This document shows positions 8,733 through 16,800 of a stretch of 58,743 nt of DNA, one piece after another. Under the pieces are notes generated by a model, which ran no database searches, had not been told where the DNA came from, and saw only the letters and a program-made list of their open reading frames with translations. Within the stretch, counting starts at the first letter, position 1; every line of letters begins with the position of its first letter. Source of the stretch: an uncultured Clostridia bacterium (GTDB lineage Bacteria > Bacillota > Clostridia > Lachnospirales > CAG-274); assembly GCA_944383305.1 (NCBI GenBank), contig CALWOZ010000012.1:1-58743 (forward strand), given 5' to 3'. Position numbers and translations under genes: made by a program.

Positions 8733-9839
8733 TTAATTAAATTTTTTAACATATTCATCTTTTGCCTTTAAAAACTCATTATAATCTGAGGTAAAAAAGT
8801 GTTCGCCAGTAGTATCATCTTTAACAACATAATATATATAGTCGGTATTAGCAGGATTTAAAACTGCTTCTATTGTGTCAATACTAGGATTAGATATAGG
8901 ACCAATAGGTAAGCCATCTACGTAATATGTATTGTAAGGTGATTGTATTTTAGTATCTTCTATTAAAGTTCTATCACTATGCTCATTTTTAGCATATAAA
9001 ACAGTTGCGTCCATTTGTAACTTAATACCTTGTTCTAATCTGTTATAAATAACAGAAGCTACTATGTTTTTTTCTGGACTATATTTTACTTCACGTTCTA
9101 TAATAGATGCAATAGTTATAACTTCATCAGTTGTAAGTCCCATTTGTTTAGCCTTTTTATCCATTTCTTCTGTATAAAGTTCATCAAATCTAGCTAAAAG
9201 TCTATTTATGATACTTTCTGCTGTGTCATTTTCAGATAAATAATAAGTATCAGGATATAAATAACCCTCTAGTTTGCTTTTTCTTTCTGTATTATCTGGT
9301 AAGTCTTTTAAAAAGTCATAGTCATAAACTATATTATTACAAGCATTCATAAAGTCGTCATAAGAAACAATGCCTTGTTCATCAAGAGTTTTGGCTATAT
9401 CTTCTTGAGTTTGCCCTTCTTTAATAAGTAACTTTAAATTAGTACCTTGAGTGGAATTTTGTAAAATTTCTACTATTTCAGAATAATTCATACTTGTATT
9501 AAATACAAAATCTCCAGCTTGAAAATTTTGCGCTATGCCATCTTGCTTTGCCTTTAAATAAAATAAAAAGCTATTATCCACAATGCCGTTGTCTTTAAGA
9601 AGTTCACTTATAGCTTTAGGGCTAGTTCCCATTTTTATAGAAATGTTTATATCTTGACTTATATTGTTATTTTCAGCTTTTATTCCACCATTTGTATATA
9701 AGGAATAAAAACTATAAGAAACTATACCTAATGTTGTACCTATAATTAACAATAAACATAAGATAATTATAGGGGCTTTTTTAACCTTTTTTCGTTTACC
9801 TTTATTTTTAGTCTTTTGTCTATTTTTGTTATTATTCAT
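8733..9839 (-). CDS. mltG: Endolytic murein transglycosylase MltG
   Basis: 368 aa. A lysine-rich cytoplasmic N-terminus (about 1-22) is followed by one membrane helix (about 22-45), a LysM-like region and the YceG/MltG catalytic domain with the glutamate in ITIASIIEREV (about residue 248) and the conserved YNTYYVDGLPIGPISNP. MltG cuts nascent glycan strands at the membrane and limits their length. It is the first gene of the operon with trmR and trhP. The 370-bp upstream spacer carries an interspersed repeat and the divergent ecf promoter. Confidence 0.92.
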   Translation of the reverse strand: MNNNKNRQKTKNKGKRKKVKKAPIIILCLLLIIGTTLGIVSYSFYSLYTNGGIKAENNNISQDINISIKMGTSPKAISELLKDNGIVDNSFLFYLKAKQDGIAQNFQAGDFVFNTSMNYSEIVEILQNSTQGTNLKLLIKEGQTQEDIAKTLDEQGIVSYDDFMNACNNIVYDYDFLKDLPDNTERKSKLEGYLYPDTYYLSENDTAESIINRLLARFDELYTEEMDKKAKQMGLTTDEVITIASIIEREVKYSPEKNIVASVIYNRLEQGIKLQMDATVLYAKNEHSDRTLIEDTKIQSPYNTYYVDGLPIGPISNPSIDTIEAVLNPANTDYIYYVVKDDTTGEHFFTSDYNEFLKAKDEYVKKFN

Positions 9840-9952
9840 ATGTTTACCTCACTAATAAATATATAAAACAATATATATAACATAAATTTTAACATAGGAT
9901 ATTTATTATATCAAGTATTTTTAATAAATCCTATTTATTTAATAAGAATTTT

Positions 9953-10140
9953 AATTAAGCTATGACTTTATTTTTCAAGAGAAAAATTATAAATGGTTTT
10001 TGTTTTAATAATTTTGCAATTCTTTTGTTTAAAGTGTCAAAAGAAATAAGAATTGCAATTACGCAATTTTTCAAATTGCGATGGTATCAAATAAAAATAA
10101 TAGGAATAGCTGTTTTTTGATATAGAGTATCAAAAAAATT
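9953..10140. repeat. Interspersed AT-rich intergenic repeat, copy A
   Basis: Left end AATTAAGCTATGACTTTATT and right end with AGGAATAGCTGTTTTTTGAT, then TATAGAG and TATCAAAAAAA. The right end is a hairpin with T-rich and A-rich flanks. Matching ends occur at 26683-26856 and 44429-44539, and a left end alone at 16744-16797; the middle parts differ. This copy also contains a GCAATTCTT...AAGAATTGC inverted repeat. It fills the spacer between divergent mltG and ecfA. Confidence 0.7.
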
Positions 10141-10149
10141 GATAATTTC

Positions 10150-10177
10150 TTGTTTTTTATTTTTTATATGCTATAAT
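10150..10177 (+). promoter_or_regulatory. Candidate promoter of the ecf-truA operon
   Basis: -35-like TTGTTT (10150-10155), 16-bp spacer, perfect -10 TATAAT (10172-10177), 34 bp before the ecfA start and its GGAGGG site. The -35 is poor, so confidence is moderate. Confidence 0.5.
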
Positions 10178-10211
10178 ATAGTAAAATATATAGAAAACAG
10201 GAGGGTTATTT

Positions 10212-11966
10212 ATGAAGTTTTTACAGATTAAAAACCTATCTTTTAACTATGTTTCTCATAACGAGGAAACAGGAGAAAAGACAAGCTATAAAGCAATAGA
10301 TAATATTAGCTTAGACATAGAGGAGGGTAGCTTTGTGGCTATACTTGGACATAATGGGTCTGGTAAGTCAACTTTAGCTAAGCATCTAAGCGGTATTTTA
10401 AAAGGACACGAAGGCGAAGTTTTAGTAGAAGGTTTGTCTACAACAGATGAAAAAAATATGTGGGACATAAGAAAAAAAGTAGGAATGGTCTTTCAAAATC
10501 CAGACAATCAGATTGTAGCAACAATTGTAGAAGACGATGTTGCATTTGGTGCTGAAAATTTAGGACTTGAAAGAGAAGAAATAAAAAAGAGAATAGATTT
10601 TGGTTTAAATGCTGTTAATATGCAAGATTTTAGACATAGCACCACCTCTAACCTATCAGGAGGACAAAAACAGAGAATAGCCATAGCAGGCATATTAGCT
10701 ATGGAGCCAAAGTGTATAGTGTTAGACGAGCCGACGGCTATGTTAGACCCACGAGGCAGAAAAGAAGTTATAGAAACTATAAAAAAGTTAAACAAAGAAA
10801 AGGGTATAACAATAGTTTTAATAACTCATTATATGGAAGAGGTAATAGACGCAGATAGGCTTATTATTATGGAAAAAGGTAAAGTTGTTTTAGATGACAT
10901 ACCTTTAAATGTCTTTAAAAATGTAGAAAAGATTAAAGAACTAAAACTAGACGTTCCAGAGTCTATGGAAATTATATATAACCTTAATAAAAAAGGGCAT
11001 AATATACCGTTAGATAGCCTTTCCATAGAAGATTTAGCTAAAAAGCTTATAAATATAGGATTTAATAAATCAATATATGAACATATAGAAAATAATATAG
11101 AACAAGAACAAGAAGAAAAAATAAAGCTAAAAGATATAAAATATATATATTCACCTAAAACTGTTTTTGAAAAAATAGCTTTAGATAACATAAATTTAAC
11201 TATAAATAAAGGTGATTTTTTAGGTATAATTGGACATACAGGTTCAGGTAAGTCTACTCTTATACAAATGTTTAATGCACTTATTAAACCTAGTTTTGGT
11301 CAGGTGTATATTAATAGAGAAGAAATATATTCTAATAATAAACCTTTAAAAGATATAAGACAAAAAGTAGGAGTTGTTTTTCAATATCCAGAATATCAAC
11401 TTTTTGAAGAAACAGTATATAAAGATGTAGCCTTTGCGCCTATAAATATGGGACTATCTAAAGAAGAGGTAGATAAAAGAGTAAAAGAGGCTTTAAATAC
11501 AGTATTTATAGATGAAAGCTACTATAATAAATCTCCTTTTGAACTATCAGGTGGAGAAAAAAGGCGAGTAGCCATAGCAGGTATATTAGCTATGAAACCA
11601 GAAGTTTTAATCTTTGACGAGCTTACAGCAGGTTTAGACCCATATGGTAGAGAGGAAATATTGTCACAAATAAAATATATGCAACAAAAACTTGACACAA
11701 CAATAGTTTTAGTATCTCATAGTATGGACGATGTTTCAAAAACTTGTAATAAAGTTTTTGTTTTAAACAATGGGAATATGGCTTTAAATGGAATGGTGAC
11801 ACAAGTTTTTGAAAATGGAAAAATGTTAGAAAGTATAGGTTTAGACATACCAAAATGTAGTAAACTATTTCATATTTTAAATGAAAATGGTTTTAATTTT
11901 AACACAAATATTTTTACAATAGATAAATGTGTAGATATATTAAATAAAACCTTAAATAAATGTTGA
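10212..11966 (+). CDS. Fused energy-coupling-factor ATPase (EcfA1-EcfA2)
   Basis: 584 aa with two complete ABC ATPase domains in one chain. Domain 1 has Walker A GHNGSGKST (46-54), signature LSGGQ (about 147) and DEPT (about 172). Domain 2 has Walker A GHTGSGKST (about 341-349), signature LSGGE (about 444) and DELTAGLD. In most Firmicutes these are two genes, ecfA1 and ecfA2, followed by ecfT and truA; here the same order is kept but the ATPases are covalently joined. The complex energises uptake of vitamins through separate substrate-binding S proteins, none of which is in the window. Confidence 0.9.
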   Translation: MKFLQIKNLSFNYVSHNEETGEKTSYKAIDNISLDIEEGSFVAILGHNGSGKSTLAKHLSGILKGHEGEVLVEGLSTTDEKNMWDIRKKVGMVFQNPDNQIVATIVEDDVAFGAENLGLEREEIKKRIDFGLNAVNMQDFRHSTTSNLSGGQKQRIAIAGILAMEPKCIVLDEPTAMLDPRGRKEVIETIKKLNKEKGITIVLITHYMEEVIDADRLIIMEKGKVVLDDIPLNVFKNVEKIKELKLDVPESMEIIYNLNKKGHNIPLDSLSIEDLAKKLINIGFNKSIYEHIENNIEQEQEEKIKLKDIKYIYSPKTVFEKIALDNINLTINKGDFLGIIGHTGSGKSTLIQMFNALIKPSFGQVYINREEIYSNNKPLKDIRQKVGVVFQYPEYQLFEETVYKDVAFAPINMGLSKEEVDKRVKEALNTVFIDESYYNKSPFELSGGEKRRVAIAGILAMKPEVLIFDELTAGLDPYGREEILSQIKYMQQKLDTTIVLVSHSMDDVSKTCNKVFVLNNGNMALNGMVTQVFENGKMLESIGLDIPKCSKLFHILNENGFNFNTNIFTIDKCVDILNKTLNKC

Positions 11967-12058
11967 TAACTATGTTAAAAACTATAAAATATTTAAACAA
12001 TTTATCAACAAACCCTTATAAATACTGGCTTTTTAATGTTTTGTGCATATGTTGATAA
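11961..12058. other. Three TTATCAACA 9-mers in the ecfA-ecfT spacer
   Basis: TGTTGATAA at 11961-11969, TTATCAACA at 12002-12010 and TGTTGATAA at 12050-12058. Each differs by one base from the DnaA-box consensus TTATCCACA. The first two form an inverted repeat that could fold in RNA. Function unknown. Confidence 0.4.
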
Positions 12059-12109
12059 GTTGTTTATAACTTACTAATTTTATTTGAATTTATGAAAGGA
12101 TTATATATT

Positions 12110-12913
12110 ATGAATGTTTCTTTAGGACAATATTATCCAACAGGCTCAGTAATACATAAACTAGATGCTAGGATAAAAATTATATTGACTTTATGTTTTT
12201 TAACTTTTATTTTTATATCTAAAACTTTTATAGGTAATTTTGTATCTTTAGTTTTTTTATTAATAGTTATATATTTATCAAAAATACCTTTAAAAGTAAT
12301 TTTAAAAAGTTTTAAAGGAGTTATGTTTTTATTAATATTTACTTTAATAACAAATATATTTTTTAATCAGACAGGTGAAGTGTTATTTCAGCTTTCTTTT
12401 ATAAAAATAACAACAGGTGGTCTTTTATATTCAGGCAGAATGATTTTTAGACTTGGTATACTTATAGTGGCATCTTTTATGCTTACTTTTACTACTAATA
12501 CATTAGATTTTGCAGATGGTTTAGAAGTCTTATTAAGACCTCTTAAAAAAATAAAGTTTCCAGCTCACGAGATATCTATGATAATAACTATTGCTCTTAG
12601 ATTTATACCTACTATATTAGAAGAGTTAGAAAAGATTAAAAAAGCACAAATGTCTAGAGGAGTGGACTTTGAAACAGGAAATCTTATAAAAAAGGTTAAA
12701 AATTTTATACCTATACTAATACCACTTTTTATAGCATCTTTTAAACGAGCAGATGAATTAGCTATGGCTATGGAGGCTAGGTGCTATCGTGGAGATGTGA
12801 ATAGAACAAGATTAAAAGTTTTAAAAACGTCTAAAAATGATTATATAGCTATTGGATTTATGGTTTTATATTTAATAATTATTGTTTTAATGAGATTTAC
12901 TATTGAGGTATAA
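12110..12913 (+). CDS. ecfT: ECF transporter transmembrane subunit EcfT
   Basis: 267 aa from the ATG at 12110, chosen because AAAGGA lies 9 nt before it; an in-frame ATG at 12092 lacks a good site. Five to six membrane helices are present, with the coupling-helix motifs containing A-R-G-type signatures: AQMSRGVDFE and AMEARCYRGD, which dock onto the ATPases. The N-terminal SVIHKLDARIKI is typical of the family. It follows the fused ATPase gene after 143 bp and is 1 bp from truA, so it is in the same operon. Confidence 0.92.
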   Translation: MNVSLGQYYPTGSVIHKLDARIKIILTLCFLTFIFISKTFIGNFVSLVFLLIVIYLSKIPLKVILKSFKGVMFLLIFTLITNIFFNQTGEVLFQLSFIKITTGGLLYSGRMIFRLGILIVASFMLTFTTNTLDFADGLEVLLRPLKKIKFPAHEISMIITIALRFIPTILEELEKIKKAQMSRGVDFETGNLIKKVKNFIPILIPLFIASFKRADELAMAMEARCYRGDVNRTRLKVLKTSKNDYIAIGFMVLYLIIIVLMRFTIEV

Positions 12914-12914
12914 T

Positions 12915-13664
12915 ATGGAAAATAAAAATATTTTATTAACTATTTCTTACGATGGTACAAATTATTTTGGCTGGCAAAAGCAAGACAATGTAAAAACTAT
13001 ACAAGGAGATTTAGAAAAGGCTTTATCAAATCTTTTTAAACAAAATATAAGTATAAGAGGGGCTAGCAGAACAGATACAGGAGTACACGCCTTATGTCAA
13101 CTTGCTTTATTAAAACATAAAACAAATATACCAATAGATAGACTCCCTCTTGCCATAAACTCTTTTTTACCTAATAGAGAAATAGTTGTAACAAATGCTA
13201 TATATGTAAACGAAGATTTTCACCCACAAAATAGTGTTTATAAAAAAACTTATCAATATAAAATATATAATGCACCTTTTTTAAATCCAATGTTAAGAAA
13301 TTATACAGAATTTGTACACAAACCTTTGGATATAGAAAAGATGAATATAGCAGCAAAGTATTTTTTAGGTGAACACGATTTTAAAGCTTTTTGTGCGGCA
13401 GGGAGTATGGCAAAAACAACAATAAGAACTATATATGACTTAAAAATAACTAAACAAGATAGTATTGTTACAATAGAGATAACAGGTAATGGATTTTTAT
13501 ATAATATGGTTAGAATTATAGCAGGAACATTAATAGATATAGGACTTGATAAAAAACAGCCACAAAATATACCTTATATTATAAATAGTAAAGATAGACA
13601 AAAAGCCGGTAAAACTGCTTCTGCTTGTGGTTTGACTTTATATAAAATATATTATAATGAATAA
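12915..13664 (+). CDS. truA: tRNA pseudouridine(38-40) synthase TruA
   Basis: 249 aa. N-terminal ISYDGTNYFGWQKQ and catalytic-Asp motif GASRTDTGVHA are diagnostic; FLYNMVRIIAGTL is the conserved C-terminal motif. The start at 12915 (MENKN) is chosen over an upstream frame extension because GAGGT precedes it in the end of ecfT. The ecfA-ecfT-truA order is the usual one in Firmicutes, there placed beside the ribosomal-protein region. Confidence 0.95.
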   Translation: MENKNILLTISYDGTNYFGWQKQDNVKTIQGDLEKALSNLFKQNISIRGASRTDTGVHALCQLALLKHKTNIPIDRLPLAINSFLPNREIVVTNAIYVNEDFHPQNSVYKKTYQYKIYNAPFLNPMLRNYTEFVHKPLDIEKMNIAAKYFLGEHDFKAFCAAGSMAKTTIRTIYDLKITKQDSIVTIEITGNGFLYNMVRIIAGTLIDIGLDKKQPQNIPYIINSKDRQKAGKTASACGLTLYKIYYNE

Positions 13665-13696
13665 TAGTAAAAATGTTTGGAGGGAAGATTTTTATT

Positions 13697-14395
13697 ATGA
13701 AAAAAATTGGAATTATATGTGCAAGTGACGAAGAATTAAATCCCTTTTTAGAAAATATTAGTATATTAAAAACCATAGAAAAAGCAATGTTAAAATTTTA
13801 TGTAGGCACACTTAATAATGTAAATGTTATAGCTGTTTATAGTGGTGTGTGCAAGGTAAATGCAGCAATTGCAACACAACTTTTAATAGAAATATTTAAT
13901 ATAGACATTATAATAAATGCAGGAGTAGCAGGTGGGATAGATAAAAATGTAAAACTTTTTGATACAATTATAGTAAATAAAACAGCATATCACGATGTGG
14001 CAGAGGATATATTAACAGAGTTTCACCCGTGGTTACAATCTATTTACTTTAAAGCAAATGAAAACTTAATATCTATTGCACAAAAATATAGCTTAAAATC
14101 TAAATATCCAATTTTATTTGGTACAATTGTCACAGGTGAAAAGTTTATTATAGATAGTGAAAGAGAAAAAATAAATAAAAAATTTAATGCCTTAGCAGTT
14201 GATATGGAAACAGCTAGTATTGCCCACGTTTGTTATGTAAATAAAGTTCCATTTATTACTATAAGGACTATTACGGATAATATTTTAAATGATGGAATAG
14301 AAAATTTTGAAAAAAATTGTAAATTTGCTTCAAAAATTTGTTATAATATTGTGTTTGACTTGATTAAAGAGTATAATAAAATGTCTATAATATAA
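13697..14395 (+). CDS. mtnN: 5'-methylthioadenosine/S-adenosylhomocysteine nucleosidase
   Basis: 232 aa. The start at 13697 is chosen because GGAGGGAAG (13679-13687) precedes it; the in-frame ATG at 13673 has no site. Family features are the N-terminal ASDEEL with the acid residue, NAGVAGGID, AVDMETASIAHV (nucleoside-binding Met-Glu) and RTITDN (catalytic Asp). The enzyme cleaves MTA and SAH to recycle adenine and methionine, and supplies the ribosyl-homocysteine used for AI-2. It is 32 bp after truA and ends in a strong terminator. Confidence 0.9.
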   Translation: MKKIGIICASDEELNPFLENISILKTIEKAMLKFYVGTLNNVNVIAVYSGVCKVNAAIATQLLIEIFNIDIIINAGVAGGIDKNVKLFDTIIVNKTAYHDVAEDILTEFHPWLQSIYFKANENLISIAQKYSLKSKYPILFGTIVTGEKFIIDSEREKINKKFNALAVDMETASIAHVCYVNKVPFITIRTITDNILNDGIENFEKNCKFASKICYNIVFDLIKEYNKMSII

Positions 14396-14397
14396 TA

Positions 14398-14425
14398 AAA
14401 AACTCCCTTTATTTTGGGAGTTTTT
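14398..14425 (+). terminator. Terminator of the ecf-truA-mtnN operon
   Basis: Stem AAAAACTCCC / GGGAGTTTTT, 8-nt loop, 2 bp after the mtnN stop. Symmetrical, so it may also serve the convergent gene at 14445. Confidence 0.92.
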
Positions 14426-14444
14426 ATTATATTAAGTTTATAAA

Positions 14445-14771
14445 TTAAATAAAATTAAATAATTTTAATATACCTAAAATGATAGATATTATTGTTAAAG
14501 TATAGGCTATATTACGTTTATTTGTTTTAATATGAATAACAACACCTAATACGCTTAATAAACCTATAATGTAAATAATTATTTTATCTAATATATAGTT
14601 TGTAGGTAGAGAGGCACCAGCTGTTATAGATATACCCATACCTAATATAGATAACATATAAAAAAATACTTTTTTAACTAAATTATTTTTAGCTAATAAT
14701 AAAAATGATATACCTAAAATACTTGTTACACTTAATACTACAAATGATAAGAATAAAATTCCTAATGCCAT
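14445..14771 (-). CDS. Small integral membrane protein of unknown function
   Basis: 108 aa with four predicted membrane helices separated by short loops (NLVKK, PTNYILDK, KTNKRN). Ribosome-binding site AAAGGAG lies before ATG 14771. It is a monocistronic gene between mtnN and the two-component system on the same strand as the latter. I recognise no family motif. Confidence 0.65.
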   Translation of the reverse strand: MALGILFLSFVVLSVTSILGISFLLLAKNNLVKKVFFYMLSILGMGISITAGASLPTNYILDKIIIYIIGLLSVLGVVIHIKTNKRNIAYTLTIISIILGILKLFNFI

Positions 14772-14880
14772 AATTATACACTCCTTTTCTTTCTTTAATT
14801 ATAAGTTATTTTGTTTATGTATATAATTTATCATATAATTATAAAGAAATTTATAATATAATTCTAAAGAATTCTAAAGA

Positions 14881-15903
14881 TTAATTTATTGTATCAAGAA
14901 CTATTTTTATTTTAAATATATCATTATCTTTAACAATATCAATAGTACCACCATATCCATTAACTATTGTAGTTATGCTATTTAATCCGATTTTATGGCT
15001 TTCTATTTTAGATTTGTTAATATCTTTTATATAGTTTTGTTGTATAATAATAAGTTTTTGTTCCTTATGGCTAATAATAAGGTCTACATTTTTTGTTGGG
15101 TTTGCATATTTTTCTATATTTGAGGCTATATTATCAAATATACGTCTTAAGTCTTCTATTTTAAAAATACATTTAAAATCATCACAACTGGTTAAATCTA
15201 TATTACAATTAAACTTTTCTTCTAGTATTTCTTCCCATTCATAAGCTAACTGTTCCATTAATAATTTACCATTTTCAATAGTTTCAAGTACCTTAACTTC
15301 CTTACCTAATAATTTATCTGTAAGAATTTTTATTTGTTCTGCTTTTGTTTGTATAATATTTATATATGACTTAAATTCTTCATTAGTCAAATTTTCCTTA
15401 TTTTTTATATAGTCAGAATAAGATAAAATAGAGGTAAGAGGTGTCCTTATGTCGTGGGACAATGAACGAATTATTTCTTCTCTTTCTTTTTTCAAATTTT
15501 GTTCTTGTTTAAAAAGTTCTCTTTGAGATAGAGCAAGATAGTTAATGCTCTCTGCTAGTTGTGTCAATTCATTATCACCTTCTACTTTTATAGTAAAATC
15601 CATATTATTTTGTTTTAAATGTTCTACACCTTGAATTATATATACTAGGTAAGAAATTTTTTGTGTAAATAAAAATAAAAAGATAGATATAAAAATAAAC
15701 ACACTAGCAGAAAAACATACACTTTTTATCCAAACCATAGTAATATTTTGTTGTATTGTATTTAAAAACATATCTCTATTATATAAATAAGTTTCTACAA
15801 TAGAAGTAGATGTAATATATAAGGCATAAAATGAAAACAAAGAAATAATGGTACTAGCTAATAAAATCTCTAAAATTTCTTTTAATAATTTTTTTCTAAT
15901 CAA
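14881..15903 (-). CDS. Sensor histidine kinase with degenerate ATP lid
   Basis: 340 aa. Two membrane helices (about 12-32 and 59-80) bracket a short extracellular loop of about 27 residues. A HAMP-like region follows and then a HisKA domain with H150 in RSLSHDIRTPLTS. The ATPase domain keeps an N-box-like IFDNIASNIEKYA, but I find no DxGxG G1 box, and the G2 region reads HKIGLNSITTIVNGYGG with only part of the glycines. The start overlaps the regulator stop by 8 bp. Such short-loop kinases often sense membrane stress or act with a transporter; the signal here is unknown. Confidence 0.8.
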   Translation of the reverse strand: MIRKKLLKEILEILLASTIISLFSFYALYITSTSIVETYLYNRDMFLNTIQQNITMVWIKSVCFSASVFIFISIFLFLFTQKISYLVYIIQGVEHLKQNNMDFTIKVEGDNELTQLAESINYLALSQRELFKQEQNLKKEREEIIRSLSHDIRTPLTSILSYSDYIKNKENLTNEEFKSYINIIQTKAEQIKILTDKLLGKEVKVLETIENGKLLMEQLAYEWEEILEEKFNCNIDLTSCDDFKCIFKIEDLRRIFDNIASNIEKYANPTKNVDLIISHKEQKLIIIQQNYIKDINKSKIESHKIGLNSITTIVNGYGGTIDIVKDNDIFKIKIVLDTIN

Positions 15904-16606
15904 TGTAATACCCCTTTCCCCAAGCTGTTTTTATATATTGAGGATTTCTAGAATTATCACCTATTTTTTTACGTAAGTTTTTAATATGAACCATTATTGT
16001 ACTATCGCCTATGGCATCTTCTTGCCAAATGCTTTGATAAATATTTTCTAGCGAATAGATTTTTTTAGGGTGTGTTATAAAAAGCTCTAATATTTTAAAT
16101 TCAGTATATGTTAATACTATAACATTGTTTTCTTTAATAACAGATTGTGTTTCTAAATCTAATATTAAGTCTTTAAATATAAGTTTTTTATCATCTTGTT
16201 TTTGTGTCATTTTTTGTTTAGGAGTTTGTGTATAATTTTGTACCCTTCTAAGTAATGATTTAACTCTTAATAAAAGTTCCATATTAGAAAAAGGTTTTTC
16301 TATATAATCATCAGCACCAACAGAAAATCCCATAACTTTGTCAGACTCCCCTGTATATGCTGTTAAAAATATAATAGGTGCTAAATATTTTTTTCTTATT
16401 TCAGAACCAGCTACAAAGCCAGTCATTATAGGCATATTCACATCTAAAATATATAAATCTATGTCATCATTTGAAAGGTCTAAGGCTTCTTTCCCATTTT
16501 GTGCTAATATAACCTCATATCCTTCTCCTATAAGTAATAAATTTAATATATCTCTTATATCTTTTTCATCATCAGCTACTAATATTTTAGTTTTTTTATT
16601 ATCCAT
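15896..16606 (-). CDS. OmpR/PhoB-family response regulator
   Basis: 236 aa. The receiver domain has the acid pair D12-D13, phospho-acceptor D55 (LYILDVNMP), T/A switch (IFLTAYT) and lysine in IEKPFS. The C-terminal winged helix ends KIGDNSRNPQYIKTAWGKGYYI, typical of the Trans_Reg_C domain. It is the first gene of the pair with the kinase at 14881. AGGAG precedes ATG 16606. Target genes are not evident. Confidence 0.93.
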   Translation of the reverse strand: MDNKKTKILVADDEKDIRDILNLLLIGEGYEVILAQNGKEALDLSNDDIDLYILDVNMPIMTGFVAGSEIRKKYLAPIIFLTAYTGESDKVMGFSVGADDYIEKPFSNMELLLRVKSLLRRVQNYTQTPKQKMTQKQDDKKLIFKDLILDLETQSVIKENNVIVLTYTEFKILELFITHPKKIYSLENIYQSIWQEDAIGDSTIMVHIKNLRKKIGDNSRNPQYIKTAWGKGYYID

Positions 16607-16686
16607 ATTAAACTCCTTTTTATATATTTTACTTTAAATTATACAAGTATAATAAATTAAATGCAAATAATTTAATTGTATAAAAT

Positions 16687-16728
16687 AAAAAAGTTATTTC
16701 TATTTTTGTTTATAGGAATAACTTTTTT
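16687..16728 (-). terminator. Terminator of the XRE-repeat gene
   Basis: Stem AAAAAAGTTATT / AATAACTTTTTT with an 18-nt loop, 72 bp past the stop of the gene at 16801 on the same strand. Confidence 0.75.
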
Positions 16729-16743
16729 ATTTTTATGACTAAT

Positions 16744-16797
16744 TTATGACTTTATATTCAAGATAAAAATTATAAATTTCTTTTTGTTTAAATTTTT
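16744..16797. repeat. Interspersed AT-rich repeat, left-end fragment
   Basis: Contains TATGACTTTATATTCAAGAT, AAAAATTATAAA and TTTTTGTTTAA, matching the left ends of the copies at 9953, 26683 and 44429. No right end follows. Confidence 0.5.
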
Positions 16798-16800
16798 ATT

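Noticed and set aside
11961..12058. Chromosomal origin at the 9-mer cluster
   Set aside because: No dnaA, dnaN or AT-rich unwinding array context; the spacer is only 143 bp and inside an operon.
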